Below, piece after piece: positions 12,052 through 20,754 of a DNA stretch of 64,000 bases. The notes under the pieces were generated by a model, which made no database searches, was not told the origin of the DNA, and saw only the letters and a list, made by a program, of their open reading frames with translations. Where the stretch lies: the NCBI RefSeq assembly GCF_902706285.1, contig NZ_CACSKD010000003.1:62001-126000 (forward strand), written 5' to 3'. Numbering within the stretch: the first letter of the stretch is position 1; each line of letters opens with the position of its first letter. The DNA comes from Rhizobium sp. 18055. GTDB lineage: Bacteria; Pseudomonadota; Alphaproteobacteria; Rhizobiales; Rhizobiaceae. The position numbers were made by a program, and so were the translations under genes.

Positions 12052-12417
12052 TTACACCGCCATCCGCCGGATCGTCGCCAGCACTTCCATCTCCCGGTAG
12101 GGCTTCGAGAAGAACACGCTGTCGGCGGGGAGGTGGCTGGCGGGTGGGTTGAGGTGGCCGGAGGTGATGATGATCTGGATCGGCGGCCAGCGGTCACGGA
12201 TCAGTGCCGCCAGCGTCATACCGTCCATGCCCCTGGGCATGTCGATATCGGTGAAGACGATGCGGATGTCCGGTCGGCTTTCGAGTATCTCCACCGCCTG
12301 TGTGGCATCCGCAGCCTCGACCACGGTGAAACCAGCGGTCTCGATCATATCGACCGCTGCCATTCTGAGGAGCGGTTCATCCTCGACGACAAGGACGACC
12401 TGTTTTGCGGATTTCAT
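12052..12417 (-). CDS. Single-domain response regulator
   Basis: This 121-residue protein is a lone receiver domain: the acidic pocket is in VVEDEP (about 10-14), the phosphoacceptor is D57 in FTDIDMP, the Thr/Ser switch lies in ITSG, and the invariant Lys is K105 in SKPY. There is no output domain, so it works either as a phosphate relay or by binding a partner. It lies 18 bases after the histidine kinase gene and is probably co-transcribed with it. Both sit on the strand opposite to the cox genes that flank them. Confidence 0.93.
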   Translation of the reverse strand: MKSAKQVVLVVEDEPLLRMAAVDMIETAGFTVVEAADATQAVEILESRPDIRIVFTDIDMPRGMDGMTLAALIRDRWPPIQIIITSGHLNPPASHLPADSVFFSKPYREMEVLATIRRMAV

Positions 12418-12435
12418 CTCGTACTCCCCGTCGCC

Positions 12436-13986
12436 CTAGGAATGCTGCACCTGGGCGAGCGGTGCGTTGAACTGGCCTTCGAAGCCTGATGGAAGGTAAC
12501 GAAGCGCAACGCCACCCGTTCCAACCAGGCCCATGTTAATCAACTTCGAGCCGAAGCCCTTGCTTTCGGGCTCGCGCGCCGGTGGTCCGCCGCGCTCGTG
12601 CCAATACATGATCAGTTCGGCGTCCTCGCCATGACCGGCGATGTCCCAGGTGACAGTGATGCGGCCGGTCTCGACGGAAAGCGCGCCGTATTTCAGCGCA
12701 TTGGTCGCCAGTTCATGCAGCAGCAGCGACACGGAAAGCGCTGCCCGCGCTCCGAGCTGGATTGCCGGACCCGACACCTCGAACCGTTCAGGGTCGGACA
12801 AGGCCGACAACACGGTTTCGACGACATCGTCGAAATCGGCTGCTGTCCAGCTGCCCCTGAGCAGGACGTCATGGGCTGCCGATAGCGCATGCAGGCGCTG
12901 GGTGAACGCATCGACCGGCCCGCGATCCTCCACGGAACGAAGCGTCTGCGTGGCGATCGCCTGCACCATGGCGAAGGTGTTCTTCATCCGGTGGCTGAGC
13001 TCCTGATTGAGCACCTCCTGGGCATCTTCGGCGCGCTTCTGCATCGCCTCCGTTGCCTTGCGATCCGTCTTGTCGTTGAAGAGGATTGCCACCCGGTTCG
13101 CCAGCGGATCACCGACCCGGAAGGCGTGGACGTCGAACCAGCGCTCGCCGAGCTCGTTGGCATAGTGCTCGAAGCGGATCGGCTCTCCTGTGCGCGCCAC
13201 ATTGCCGTAGATGGAAAACCAGTGATCTTCGTGATCGGGCGCCAGCTCGCGCATCCATTTTCCATGCGCATCGACAAGCCCGGTCTGGCTGGCGAAGGCC
13301 GGATTGATTTCGGCAAAGCGGTAATCGACGGCCCGGTCGCCCTCGAATTTCATCTCGACGATGCAGAACCCGTCCTCGATCGCCTCGAACAGGACCCGAT
13401 ACTGCTGCTCGCTCTGGTCCCTGCGCAACTGATAGGCGCGCTGAGAGGCAAGCGCCGCGTCCCGGTCGGCCAGCGCGCGTCGCAACTCGAGCTGGCTCAT
13501 CACCTGCCGGGACAGGTTCCTGAGACCGCTTGCCTGCACCTCCGTCAACCCTTCCGGGCGCGGAACACTATCGATCACGCAGAGGCTGCCGATCACCGCG
13601 CCATCAGGAGTGCGCAGCGGCGCTCCGGCATAGAAGCGGATATGCGGTTCGCCTGTCACCAGCGGGTTTTCCCTTGTCCTGTCGTCCTTCGTCAGATCGG
13701 TAATGACCAGCAGATCCGGCTCGACCAGCGCATGGGCGCAGACGGACCGGTCGAGATCCGTTTCGCAGGGCTCGAAGCCGATCCTTGCCTTGAACCACTG
13801 CCTGCCGTTCGCCACCAGGCTGACCAGCGCCACCGGCGTCGCGCAGATCTGCGTTGCCAGCAACACGACGTCATCGAAGCCAGGCTCCGCTGGCGTGTCG
13901 AGGATGTTGTAGAGGTCGAGGGCTGAAAGTCGCTGTTGGCTGAACGCAAGATCCGGAGGCTGCACGTAACGCTCTTTGCTCGTCAA
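12436..13986 (-). CDS. Soluble HWE-family sensor histidine kinase (GAF-PAS)
   Basis: This 516-residue kinase has no membrane helix. A GAF domain covers about residues 20-165, a PAS domain about 190-310, and an HWE-type kinase core the rest. The phosphoacceptor is H332 in SHRMKNT, the N-box reads HELATNALKYGAL (H424), and the W-x-E motif that names the class is W462-H-E464. The ATP-lid glycines follow in KGFGSKL. The frame opens with TTG at 13986 and lacks a clear ribosome site there; a GTG eight codons in is an alternative. It forms a pair with the receiver gene downstream. The signal sensed is unknown. Confidence 0.92.
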   Translation of the reverse strand: MTSKERYVQPPDLAFSQQRLSALDLYNILDTPAEPGFDDVVLLATQICATPVALVSLVANGRQWFKARIGFEPCETDLDRSVCAHALVEPDLLVITDLTKDDRTRENPLVTGEPHIRFYAGAPLRTPDGAVIGSLCVIDSVPRPEGLTEVQASGLRNLSRQVMSQLELRRALADRDAALASQRAYQLRRDQSEQQYRVLFEAIEDGFCIVEMKFEGDRAVDYRFAEINPAFASQTGLVDAHGKWMRELAPDHEDHWFSIYGNVARTGEPIRFEHYANELGERWFDVHAFRVGDPLANRVAILFNDKTDRKATEAMQKRAEDAQEVLNQELSHRMKNTFAMVQAIATQTLRSVEDRGPVDAFTQRLHALSAAHDVLLRGSWTAADFDDVVETVLSALSDPERFEVSGPAIQLGARAALSVSLLLHELATNALKYGALSVETGRITVTWDIAGHGEDAELIMYWHERGGPPAREPESKGFGSKLINMGLVGTGGVALRYLPSGFEGQFNAPLAQVQHS

Positions 13987-14000
13987 ATCGTAGATGCGGC

Positions 14001-14028
14001 GAATGTTCGCATTTCCCTGCGAACATTC
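14001..14028. promoter_or_regulatory. Perfect 11-bp inverted repeat upstream of the HWE kinase gene
   Basis: GAATGTTCGCA and TGCGAACATTC are separated by TTTCCC, 15 bases upstream of the kinase start. It could be a regulator's operator or a leader hairpin; no T-run follows, so it does not look like a terminator. Confidence 0.5.
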
Positions 14029-14113
14029 CTACCAAGTAGGGCGAGCAACCGATAAATCCACATGCCTGCCAGGACTGTATTTCCAGGCCTTTACGAGACA
14101 CCGGCACGCGGCC

Positions 14114-14755
14114 TCAGCGCGCCTCGGCGATGCGCTCGAAGGCGGACGGCTGGGGAATACCGAGATCGAGCCGCTGGCGGATCGCTTCTGCGCATTCCAG
14201 CGGGGTCAGCAGCGAGGTGTCGAGCTGCAGATCGTAGATTCCCGGCTGGTGCACATGCTCCTGCCAGCGCTGCACGGCATCAGGGATCGGGTCTTCGGCG
14301 CTGCCGCGCTCGTAAAGTCCCTCGCGGCCCGGCATGCGGATCTCCCGGCGCTGCATCACGAGATCAAGCGGGCAGTGCACGCCGACGAACAGCACCGGAA
14401 AGCCCTCGAGCCGTCGCGCGCAGTCGGCGAGGATGCCCAGCGGCTGCGAGTAGAAATCGTGATGGCCGAAATCGGCGACGACATTGAGCCCGAGCCCGAC
14501 ATGGACGGCGATCGACTCGTAGAGTGCCGCATAGAGAAACGGCACGATGTTTTCGAGATCGGGGCGTTCTCCGCCCGGCCGAAGCCCGATGCCCGGCAGA
14601 TAGCGCTCCGGTGTCATGGCATTATAGGCATCGACGCCGAGGTTCATCCACGGACCGTCGAACTGGTCCTGAATAGCCTTTGCGATCGATGATTTCCCGC
14701 TTCGCGGTGCGCCGTTCAGAATGACGATCTGCGCGGCCAGGGTTTCCTCGGTCAT
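14114..14755 (-). CDS. P-loop kinase of the chloramphenicol phosphotransferase-like family
   Basis: This 213-residue protein starts with a Walker A motif, NGAPRSGKSS, and has the layout of the CPT-like kinase family (NLGVDAYNAM; DFGHHDFYS; FVGVHCPLDLVMQRREIR). Members phosphorylate small molecules; the founding enzyme inactivates chloramphenicol, but most relatives have no known substrate and resistance should not be assumed. The ATG at 14755 was chosen because the family start (MTEETLAAQIVILNG) lies there; the frame is open upstream. It lies 127 bases upstream of the HWE kinase gene, same strand. Confidence 0.75.
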   Translation of the reverse strand: MTEETLAAQIVILNGAPRSGKSSIAKAIQDQFDGPWMNLGVDAYNAMTPERYLPGIGLRPGGERPDLENIVPFLYAALYESIAVHVGLGLNVVADFGHHDFYSQPLGILADCARRLEGFPVLFVGVHCPLDLVMQRREIRMPGREGLYERGSAEDPIPDAVQRWQEHVHQPGIYDLQLDTSLLTPLECAEAIRQRLDLGIPQPSAFERIAEAR

Positions 14756-14888
14756 TTCATGTCTTCTTTTTGTTTTGGCGCGAATCGGTGAGGCGATATC
14801 GCGCAGGTGTTTCCTTTCGTACTGCGGATAGATTATGGGTGACTTAAGGCAGGCTTCCCGTAAGCCACAGCCTGTGGAGGAGGATAGC

Positions 14889-15272
14889 ATGAACGAGGAC
14901 AGCGCGCATTTCCCACCTGTCGATCCCGTCAGGACAGGCATTCGAGGCTGTTGCCCGCGCTGCGGCCAGGGCAAGCTTTTCAATGGCTTGCTGGGGCTGA
15001 AGCCGCACTGCGCCGCCTGCGGCCTGGATTACGCCTTTGCCGATGCAGGCGACGGTCCCGCTGTCTTCGTCATCCTCATCGTCGGCTTTATCGTCATCGG
15101 CTCGGTGCTGTGGCTTGAGGTGAATTATGCACCGCCGATCTGGCTGCACATCCTGCTGTTCGCGCCGCTGACGATCATTCTTTCGCTCGTGGCGCTGCGC
15201 TGGTGCAAGGGCATCCTCATCGCCATGCAGTATCGCCACAATGCCAGCGAAGGACGCCTGTCCCGTGATTGA
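14889..15272 (+). CDS. DUF983 zinc-ribbon membrane protein
   Basis: This 127-residue protein has a small zinc knuckle (CPRC near residue 19 and CAAC near 36) followed by two membrane helices (about 57-77 and 84-105). DUF983 proteins sit beside oxidase assembly genes in many alphaproteobacteria, which suggests a role in oxidase biogenesis; no biochemical role is established to my knowledge. The ATG at 14889 has a very good GGAGGAGG site. Its end overlaps the start of the surf1 gene. Confidence 0.85.
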   Translation: MNEDSAHFPPVDPVRTGIRGCCPRCGQGKLFNGLLGLKPHCAACGLDYAFADAGDGPAVFVILIVGFIVIGSVLWLEVNYAPPIWLHILLFAPLTIILSLVALRWCKGILIAMQYRHNASEGRLSRD

Positions 15273-16050
15273 TGCCGAAACCCACGCCCAAGCCCAAGGT
15301 CACGCCCAACCTCAAACGCCCCGCCGCAAGCTGCCGATCCTGACCGCCATCGCCGTGCTGATCGCGCTCGCCATTCTGATCACGCTCGGCACCTGGCAGG
15401 TCGAGCGGCTGCACTGGAAGGAAGGGCTGCTCGCCGACATCGCCGAGCGCCTGGCCAAGCCCCCGGTGCCGCTCGCCGATATCGAGGCGATGGCCGCCAG
15501 CGGCACCGATATCGAATACCGGCGGGTGACGGCGTCAGGCGTCTACGACAACAGCCGCGAGCGCCACTTCTTCGCCACCTGGCGTGGCCGGACCGGCTAT
15601 TACATCTACACCCCGCTGCAGCTGGCAGACGGCCGCGACCTGTTCGTCAACCGCGGCTTTGTTCCTTTCGACAACAAGGAACCGGAAATGCGCATGCAGG
15701 GACAGCTGACCGATCAGCAGACCGTCACCGGCCTTGCCCGCGCCAAACTTCCCGGCAAGCCGTCCTGGGTGGTGCCCGACAACGACATCGCCAAGAACAT
15801 CTTCTACTGGAAGGATCTCGACGTCATGGCGTCGAGCACCGGTCTGGAAAAGGCCTCCGTCGTGCCCTTCTTCGTCGATGCCGACGACACGCCCAATCCC
15901 AAGGGCATGCCGATCGGCGGCGTCACCGAAATCGACCTGCCGAACAACCACCTGCAATATGCCTTCACCTGGTACGGATTGGCCGCCACGCTTGTCGTGA
16001 TCGTGCTGGTCGCGGCGCTGCGCAAGCGCGGCAACCCACCTGCGCAATAG
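15265..16050 (+). CDS. SURF1-family oxidase assembly protein
   Basis: This 261-residue protein has the Surf1 plan: an N-terminal membrane helix (about 25-45) ending in LGTWQVERLHWKE, a large periplasmic domain with FVNRGFVP and the late NNHLQYAFTWYGLA motif, and a second helix at the C-terminus. Surf1 helps insert heme A into subunit I. I chose the GTG at 15265, which overlaps the DUF983 stop and has an AAGGA site; an ATG eight codons earlier is also in frame. A run of His/Ala/Gln residues precedes the first helix. Confidence 0.9.
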   Translation: MIDAETHAQAQGHAQPQTPRRKLPILTAIAVLIALAILITLGTWQVERLHWKEGLLADIAERLAKPPVPLADIEAMAASGTDIEYRRVTASGVYDNSRERHFFATWRGRTGYYIYTPLQLADGRDLFVNRGFVPFDNKEPEMRMQGQLTDQQTVTGLARAKLPGKPSWVVPDNDIAKNIFYWKDLDVMASSTGLEKASVVPFFVDADDTPNPKGMPIGGVTEIDLPNNHLQYAFTWYGLAATLVVIVLVAALRKRGNPPAQ

Positions 16051-16112
16051 TATCGCTTCAATTCTTGCCCATATTGGGCTAGAGACGCCTATCTGCACAA
16101 ACCGGAACAGAC

Positions 16113-17117
16113 ATGAATATTGCCGTTTCAAAACCACCACTGACGATCCGCCTCTGCGGGCCGCGCGGCTTTTGCGCCGGCGTTGACCGCGCCATCCAGA
16201 TCGTCGTCCTGGCGCTGAAATCCTATGGCGCGCCCGTCTATGTCAGGCACGAAATCGTCCATAACCGCTATGTCGTCGAAGGTCTGGAAGCCAAGGGCGC
16301 CGTCTTCGTCGAGGAGTTGAACGAGATCCCGGAAGAGCACCGCGCCCAGCCGGTGGTGTTTTCCGCCCACGGCGTGCCGAAATCGGTTCCCGAGGATGCG
16401 ACCAACCGCAACCTGTTCTATCTCGACGCCACATGTCCGCTGGTCTCCAAGGTCCACAAGCAGGCGATGCGCCACAACAAGCTCGGCCGCCATGTCGTGC
16501 TGATCGGCCATGCCGGCCATCCCGAGGTGATCGGCACCATGGGCCAGCTGCCCGAGGGCACCGTCTCGCTGGTCGAGACCATCGCCGACGTCGATGTCTA
16601 CCAGCCTGAAGATCCCGACAATCTCGGCTACGTCACGCAGACGACACTGTCGGTCGACGACACCGCCGGCGTCATCGCCCGCCTGCACGAGCGCTTCCCC
16701 AACCTGACGGCACCGGCCGCCGATTCGATCTGCTACGCCACCACCAACCGCCAGGAAGTCGTCAAGCAGGCGGCGCCCGGCTGCGATCTGTTCATCATCG
16801 TCGGCGCCCCCAATTCATCCAACTCCAAGCGCCTCGTCGAAGTGGCGCTCAGGGCAGGGGCGAAGAAGTCGATCCTAGTGCAGCGCGCCTCCGAGCTCGA
16901 TTGGGACGATATCGGCGTGATCGGAACGCTCGGCCTGTCCGCCGGCGCCTCGGCCCCCGAAGTCATCGTCAACGAGATCATCGAAGCCTTCCGCACCCGT
17001 TTCGAGGCGAGTGTCGAGCTGGCCGAGACGGTTCAGGAAAACGAGCATTTCCTCGTCAACCGCGAACTGCGCAGCATCGAGCTGACCGCCGCCGACATGG
17101 CGTTCGTGAACGGGTAG
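16113..17117 (+). CDS. ispH: 4-hydroxy-3-methylbut-2-enyl diphosphate reductase
   Basis: This 334-residue iron-sulfur enzyme makes IPP and DMAPP in the last step of the MEP isoprenoid pathway. The three cluster cysteines sit in [24 protein letters not shown] and [11 protein letters not shown], and the catalytic TTL-SVDDT and HxGHPE segments are present. Isoprenoid supply feeds the farnesyl tail of heme O made by CtaB, which may explain the location. The ATG follows the surf1 gene by 62 bases. Two stop codons (TAG TGA) end the frame. Confidence 0.97.
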   Translation: MNIAVSKPPLTIRLCGPRGFCAGVDRAIQIVVLALKSYGAPVYVRHEIVHNRYVVEGLEAKGAVFVEELNEIPEEHRAQPVVFSAHGVPKSVPEDATNRNLFYLDATCPLVSKVHKQAMRHNKLGRHVVLIGHAGHPEVIGTMGQLPEGTVSLVETIADVDVYQPEDPDNLGYVTQTTLSVDDTAGVIARLHERFPNLTAPAADSICYATTNRQEVVKQAAPGCDLFIIVGAPNSSNSKRLVEVALRAGAKKSILVQRASELDWDDIGVIGTLGLSAGASAPEVIVNEIIEAFRTRFEASVELAETVQENEHFLVNRELRSIELTAADMAFVNG

Positions 17118-17193
17118 TGAGCGGGTGAGGGTGGGTCTATCCCCCTCTGTCCTGCCAGATCGGCTGGGGCAACCGCTCGCTGTCACATCAATT

Positions 17194-17274
17194 GTTTGGG
17201 GAAACCCTCACCGCGGATCGATCTCCCCCCTTGTGGGGGAGATGCCTGGCAAGGCAGAGGGGGATACCCCAAAC
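17194..17274. repeat. Rhizobial intergenic palindromic repeat (RIME-like)
   Basis: An outer inverted repeat (GTTTGGGG at 17194-17201, CCCCAAAC at 17267-17274) encloses a hairpin ATCTCCCCC / GGGGGAGAT (17221-17229, 17235-17243). This build resembles the mosaic palindromes common between rhizobial genes. It fills most of the gap between ispH and thrB. Confidence 0.75.
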
Positions 17275-17319
17275 ACGACCGACGCTTTCCGTCCATCGAA
17301 CCCACAGTGAGAACCCGCC

Positions 17320-18285
17320 TTGGCAGTCTACACCGATATCTCCGAAGACGATTTGAAGTGGTTCCTGACGGAATATGATGCCGGCACGCTGACTTCCTAC
17401 AAGGGCATCGCCGAAGGCGTCGAAAACACCAACTTCCTGCTGCACACCTCAAGAGAGCCGCTGATCCTGACGCTCTACGAGAAGCGCGTCGAGAAGAACG
17501 ATCTGCCGTTCTTCCTCGGCCTGATGCAGCATCTCTCCGCCCGCGGCCTGTCCTGCCCGCTGCCGCTGCCGCGCAACGATGGCGCGCTGCTCGGCACGCT
17601 CTCGGATCGGCCGGCAGCACTGATCTCCTTCCTCGAAGGCATGTGGCTGCGCAAGCCGGAAGCCAGGCATTGCCGCGAAGTCGGCAAGGCGCTGGCGCAG
17701 ATGCACGTCGCCGGCGAAGGCTTTGCACTCACCCGCCCGAATGCGCTGTCGATCGACGGCTGGCAGGAGCTCTGGGACAAGTCCGAAGCCCGCGCCGACG
17801 AGGTCGAGACCGGCCTGCAGAGCGAAGTCCGCACCGAACTCGCTTTCCTCGCCGCCCACTGGCCGAAGGACCTGCCATCCGGCGTCATCCACGCCGACCT
17901 CTTCCCCGACAACGTCTTCTTCCTCGGCGACGATCTCTCCGGCCTGATCGACTTCTACTTCGCCTGCAACGACCTGCTCGCCTATGACGTCTCGATCATC
18001 CTCAATGCCTGGTGCTTCGAGAAGGATGGCGCCTACAACATCACCAAGGGCATGGCGATGCTCGAAGGCTACCGCAGCGTCCGCCCGCTCAGCGATGCGG
18101 AACTCTCAGCACTCCCGATCCTCGCCCGCGGCTCGGCGCTGCGCTTCTTCCTGACCCGGCTCTACGACTGGCTGACCACGCCGGAAGGCGCCATGGTCAC
18201 CAAGAAGGATCCGCTCGAATATCTGCGCAAGCTGCGCTTCCACCGCCAGATCAACTCTGCCGCCGAATACGGACTGACCCTATGA
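17320..18285 (+). CDS. thrB: Homoserine kinase (ThrB, APH-fold type)
   Basis: This 321-residue enzyme phosphorylates homoserine for threonine synthesis. It is the alphaproteobacterial form with an aminoglycoside-phosphotransferase fold, unlike the GHMP-type enzyme of enterics: the catalytic loop is [14 protein letters not shown] (HxDxxxxN) and the metal Asp lies in GLIDFYFA. The start is TTG at 17320, giving [12 protein letters not shown] as in relatives. The stop overlaps the rnhA ATG (ATGA), so the two genes are coupled. The next enzyme, ThrC, is encoded near 37 kb. Confidence 0.95.
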   Translation: MAVYTDISEDDLKWFLTEYDAGTLTSYKGIAEGVENTNFLLHTSREPLILTLYEKRVEKNDLPFFLGLMQHLSARGLSCPLPLPRNDGALLGTLSDRPAALISFLEGMWLRKPEARHCREVGKALAQMHVAGEGFALTRPNALSIDGWQELWDKSEARADEVETGLQSEVRTELAFLAAHWPKDLPSGVIHADLFPDNVFFLGDDLSGLIDFYFACNDLLAYDVSIILNAWCFEKDGAYNITKGMAMLEGYRSVRPLSDAELSALPILARGSALRFFLTRLYDWLTTPEGAMVTKKDPLEYLRKLRFHRQINSAAEYGLTL

Positions 18286-18722
18286 AACACGTCGATATCT
18301 ACACCGATGGCGCCTGCTCCGGAAATCCCGGCCCCGGCGGCTGGGGCGCTGTGCTACGCTATGGCGACACCGAGAAGGACCTCTGCGGCGGCGAGGCCGA
18401 CACCACGAACAACCGCATGGAACTGCTGGCGGCGATCTCCGCCCTGACGGCGCTCACCAGCCCCTGCGAAGTCGATCTCCACACCGACAGCAAATACGTC
18501 ATGGACGGCATCTCCAAGTGGATCTTCGGCTGGAAGAAGAACGGCTGGAAGACCGCCGACAAGAAGCCGGTGAAGAACGGCGAACTGTGGCAGGCGCTCG
18601 ACGTCGCCAACCAGCGCCACAAGGTCACCTGGCACTGGGTCAAGGGCCACGCCGGCCACCCGGAAAACGAACGCGCCGACGAACTCGCCCGCAAGGGCAT
18701 GGAGCCGTTCAAGAAGCGGTAG
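18282..18722 (+). CDS. rnhA: Ribonuclease HI
   Basis: This 146-residue enzyme cleaves the RNA strand of RNA-DNA hybrids. The catalytic carboxylates are all present: D9 in [15 protein letters not shown]47 in [10 protein letters not shown]69 in HTDSKYV and D133 in NERADELA. The basic protrusion ([16 protein letters not shown]) is of the E. coli type. It overlaps thrB by four bases. Length is normal. Confidence 0.98.
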   Translation: MKHVDIYTDGACSGNPGPGGWGAVLRYGDTEKDLCGGEADTTNNRMELLAAISALTALTSPCEVDLHTDSKYVMDGISKWIFGWKKNGWKTADKKPVKNGELWQALDVANQRHKVTWHWVKGHAGHPENERADELARKGMEPFKKR

Positions 18723-18792
18723 CCGGTGGTAAATCGGACATAGTCGTGGAGCACGGTGTGCCGCACGACCCTTGGAAACCAGAGAACGCCTC

Positions 18793-19089
18793 ATGATCTC
18801 CGTTGATTTCGATTGTCAGAGTTGCGGCGCCTGCTGCGCCTATAACGCCAGCTGGCCGCGGTTCTCGACCGAGACCGACGAGGAGCTGGACGAACTGCCC
18901 CGGCATCTGGTGGCCGAAGACGAGCAGGGCATGCGCTGCTACGGCGATCGCTGCGCCGCGCTGTCGGGCAGCGTCGGCGTCAGCACCGCGTGCACGGTCT
19001 ACGATATCAGGCCGGATATCTGTCGCGCCTGCATGCCCGGCGACGGCGCCTGCCTGGAAGCCCGCGCGGCATACGGTTTCAGCCTGTAG
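18793..19089 (+). CDS. YkgJ-family cysteine-cluster protein
   Basis: This 98-residue protein is rich in cysteine: C-x2-C-x2-CC in CQSCGACC near the start, then single cysteines in MRCYGDRC and a C-terminal cluster, STACTVYDIRPDICRAC. The pattern matches the YkgJ family, thought to bind a zinc or iron ion; its function is not established. The ATG at 18793 fits the family start (MISVDFDCQSC). It lies 70 bases after rnhA in the same direction. Confidence 0.85.
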   Translation: MISVDFDCQSCGACCAYNASWPRFSTETDEELDELPRHLVAEDEQGMRCYGDRCAALSGSVGVSTACTVYDIRPDICRACMPGDGACLEARAAYGFSL

Positions 19090-19190
19090 GCCGTGCCGGC
19101 TCACGCGCTGCAATATCGCGTAGAAGCAAACAGATGGCGCCGGCCTCTGAATCAATCTCGAACCCTGCTGTCAATCCAATGTCACCCAAA

Positions 19191-19225
19191 CAAAAACGCG
19201 ACGGATGCCACGTGCACCCGCCGCG
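19191..19225 (-). terminator. Rho-independent terminator of the formaldehyde dehydrogenase gene
   Basis: Read on the minus strand, a 12-bp stem (two G-U pairs; arms at 19214-19225 and 19197-19208) with a 5-base loop is followed by TTTTTGTTT. It starts 23 bases after the fdhA stop. Confidence 0.8.
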
Positions 19226-19247
19226 CTTCGCTTGGGATCACTCGAAC

Positions 19248-20438
19248 TCAGGCAGCCTTCGCCACATCCCCATGCGGGTCGAGCACGAACTTGGTCGCCG
19301 CGCCATGATCGAAGCTCTCATAGCCCTGCACGGCCTCTTCGAGCGGGATCACCTTGGCGTTGACGATATCGGCGATCGGCAGCCGGTCGTGCAGGATCGC
19401 CTGCATCAGCTGCCTGTTATACTTCAGCACCGGCGTCTGGCCGGTGTGGAACGACTGCGCCTTGGCCCAGCCGAGCCCGAAGCGCAGCGACAGGTTGCCG
19501 CTCTTGGCGGCATTGTCGACGGCGCCCGGATCTTCGGTGACGTAGAGGCCGGGGATGCCGATCGAGCCGGCGGCGCGGGTGATGTCCATCATCTGGTTCA
19601 GCACGATCGCCGGCTGTTCGCCGCCGCCATGCCCGCGTGCCTCGAAGCCAACGGCGTCGATGGCGCTGTCCACCTCGTTGCTGCCGGTCACCTGGGCGAT
19701 CATGTCGCCCAACCGGTCGCTTTGCGACAGATCGATCGGCTCGAAGCCGACGCGGGCCGCATGCGCCAGACGATCCTTGTTGAAGTCGCCGATCATCACC
19801 ACCGCGGCACCGAGGATGCGGGCGGAGGCAGCCGCTGCAAGTCCGACCGGACCGGCACCGGCGACATAGACGGTCGAGCCGACCCCGACGCCGGCGCGCA
19901 CGGCGCCATGGAAGCCGGTCGGCAGGATGTCGGAGAGCATGGTGAGGTCGCGGATCTTTTCCATCGCCCGGTCACGGTCCGGGAATTTCAGAAGATTGAA
20001 GTCGGCATAGGGAATGGTGACGTAGCGGGCCTGCCCGCCGATCCAGCCGCCCATGTCGACATAGCCGTAGGCGCCGCCGGCGCGCGACGGGTTGACGGTG
20101 AGGCACACACCGGTGTCCTGCGCCTTGCAGCAGCGGCAGCGCCCGCAGGCAACGTTGAACGGCACCGAGACGATATCGCCGACCTCGAGCATCTCGACAT
20201 CGATGCCCTTCTCGATGATCTGGCCGGTGATTTCGTGGCCGAGAACAAGACCCGGCATCGCCGAGGTGCGGCCGCGCACCATATGCTGGTCCGATCCGCA
20301 GATATTGGTCGAGATCACCTTCAGGATCACCCCATGCTCGATCCGGCGCCCGTCCGGGGCCTCGAGCTTCGGATCATCGATGTCATGGATTTCAACCTTG
20401 CCGGGTCGCATATAGACGACGCCACGGTTCTTGCTCAT
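19248..20438 (-). CDS. fdhA: Glutathione-independent formaldehyde dehydrogenase
   Basis: This 396-residue zinc-dependent medium-chain dehydrogenase matches the Pseudomonas putida FdhA type, which oxidises formaldehyde with NAD without a thiol cofactor. The catalytic zinc ligand region is NICGSDQHMVRGRT with GHEITG after it; the structural zinc cysteines form CGRCRCCKAQDTGVC; the Rossmann glycines read VAGAGPVGLAA. The long insert of this subfamily (YGYVDMGGWIGGQA) is present. Two ATGs are possible; the inner one (20438) has the better distance (8 bases) from GGAGG. Confidence 0.93.
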   Translation of the reverse strand: MSKNRGVVYMRPGKVEIHDIDDPKLEAPDGRRIEHGVILKVISTNICGSDQHMVRGRTSAMPGLVLGHEITGQIIEKGIDVEMLEVGDIVSVPFNVACGRCRCCKAQDTGVCLTVNPSRAGGAYGYVDMGGWIGGQARYVTIPYADFNLLKFPDRDRAMEKIRDLTMLSDILPTGFHGAVRAGVGVGSTVYVAGAGPVGLAAAASARILGAAVVMIGDFNKDRLAHAARVGFEPIDLSQSDRLGDMIAQVTGSNEVDSAIDAVGFEARGHGGGEQPAIVLNQMMDITRAAGSIGIPGLYVTEDPGAVDNAAKSGNLSLRFGLGWAKAQSFHTGQTPVLKYNRQLMQAILHDRLPIADIVNAKVIPLEEAVQGYESFDHGAATKFVLDPHGDVAKAA

Positions 20439-20754
20439 TTTCATCTCCTCCGTTGAAAATGCTGCCGGCTGCGCGGGCTCCTCTCCGCACGCAGTCGTTG
20501 ATGCAAGCTTAGACCAGAAAGCCGCCACTGTCGTTCCGTTTGCGACGGTTTCATCATCCGAAATGGCCGCGGCCTGCCCGCTTTTTCTCCTCCAGGGTCC
20601 CCGCCCCACGGCGTCTTCGATGTGCCATCTGATGCTACATTTCGCCGCAACGAGCACCCGATAAAGGTTTCGTAAATGGGCTTTCGTCAAAAGGGCCCAT
20701 CGGATGGGGAGGACCGAAGAAGCAGATATTGAACAATGAGCAGGGTTTAAGACA
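20439..20754. other. Divergent intergenic region between fdhA and the chemoreceptor gene
   Basis: These 316 bases hold the fdhA leader with its GGAGGAG site on the minus strand and the leader of the chemoreceptor gene on the plus strand. I see no small gene, clear operator palindrome or terminator. Confidence 0.5.

Noticed and set aside
14114..14755. Chloramphenicol resistance gene
   Set aside because: The fold is CPT-like but most relatives have other or unknown substrates; no resistance can be claimed.
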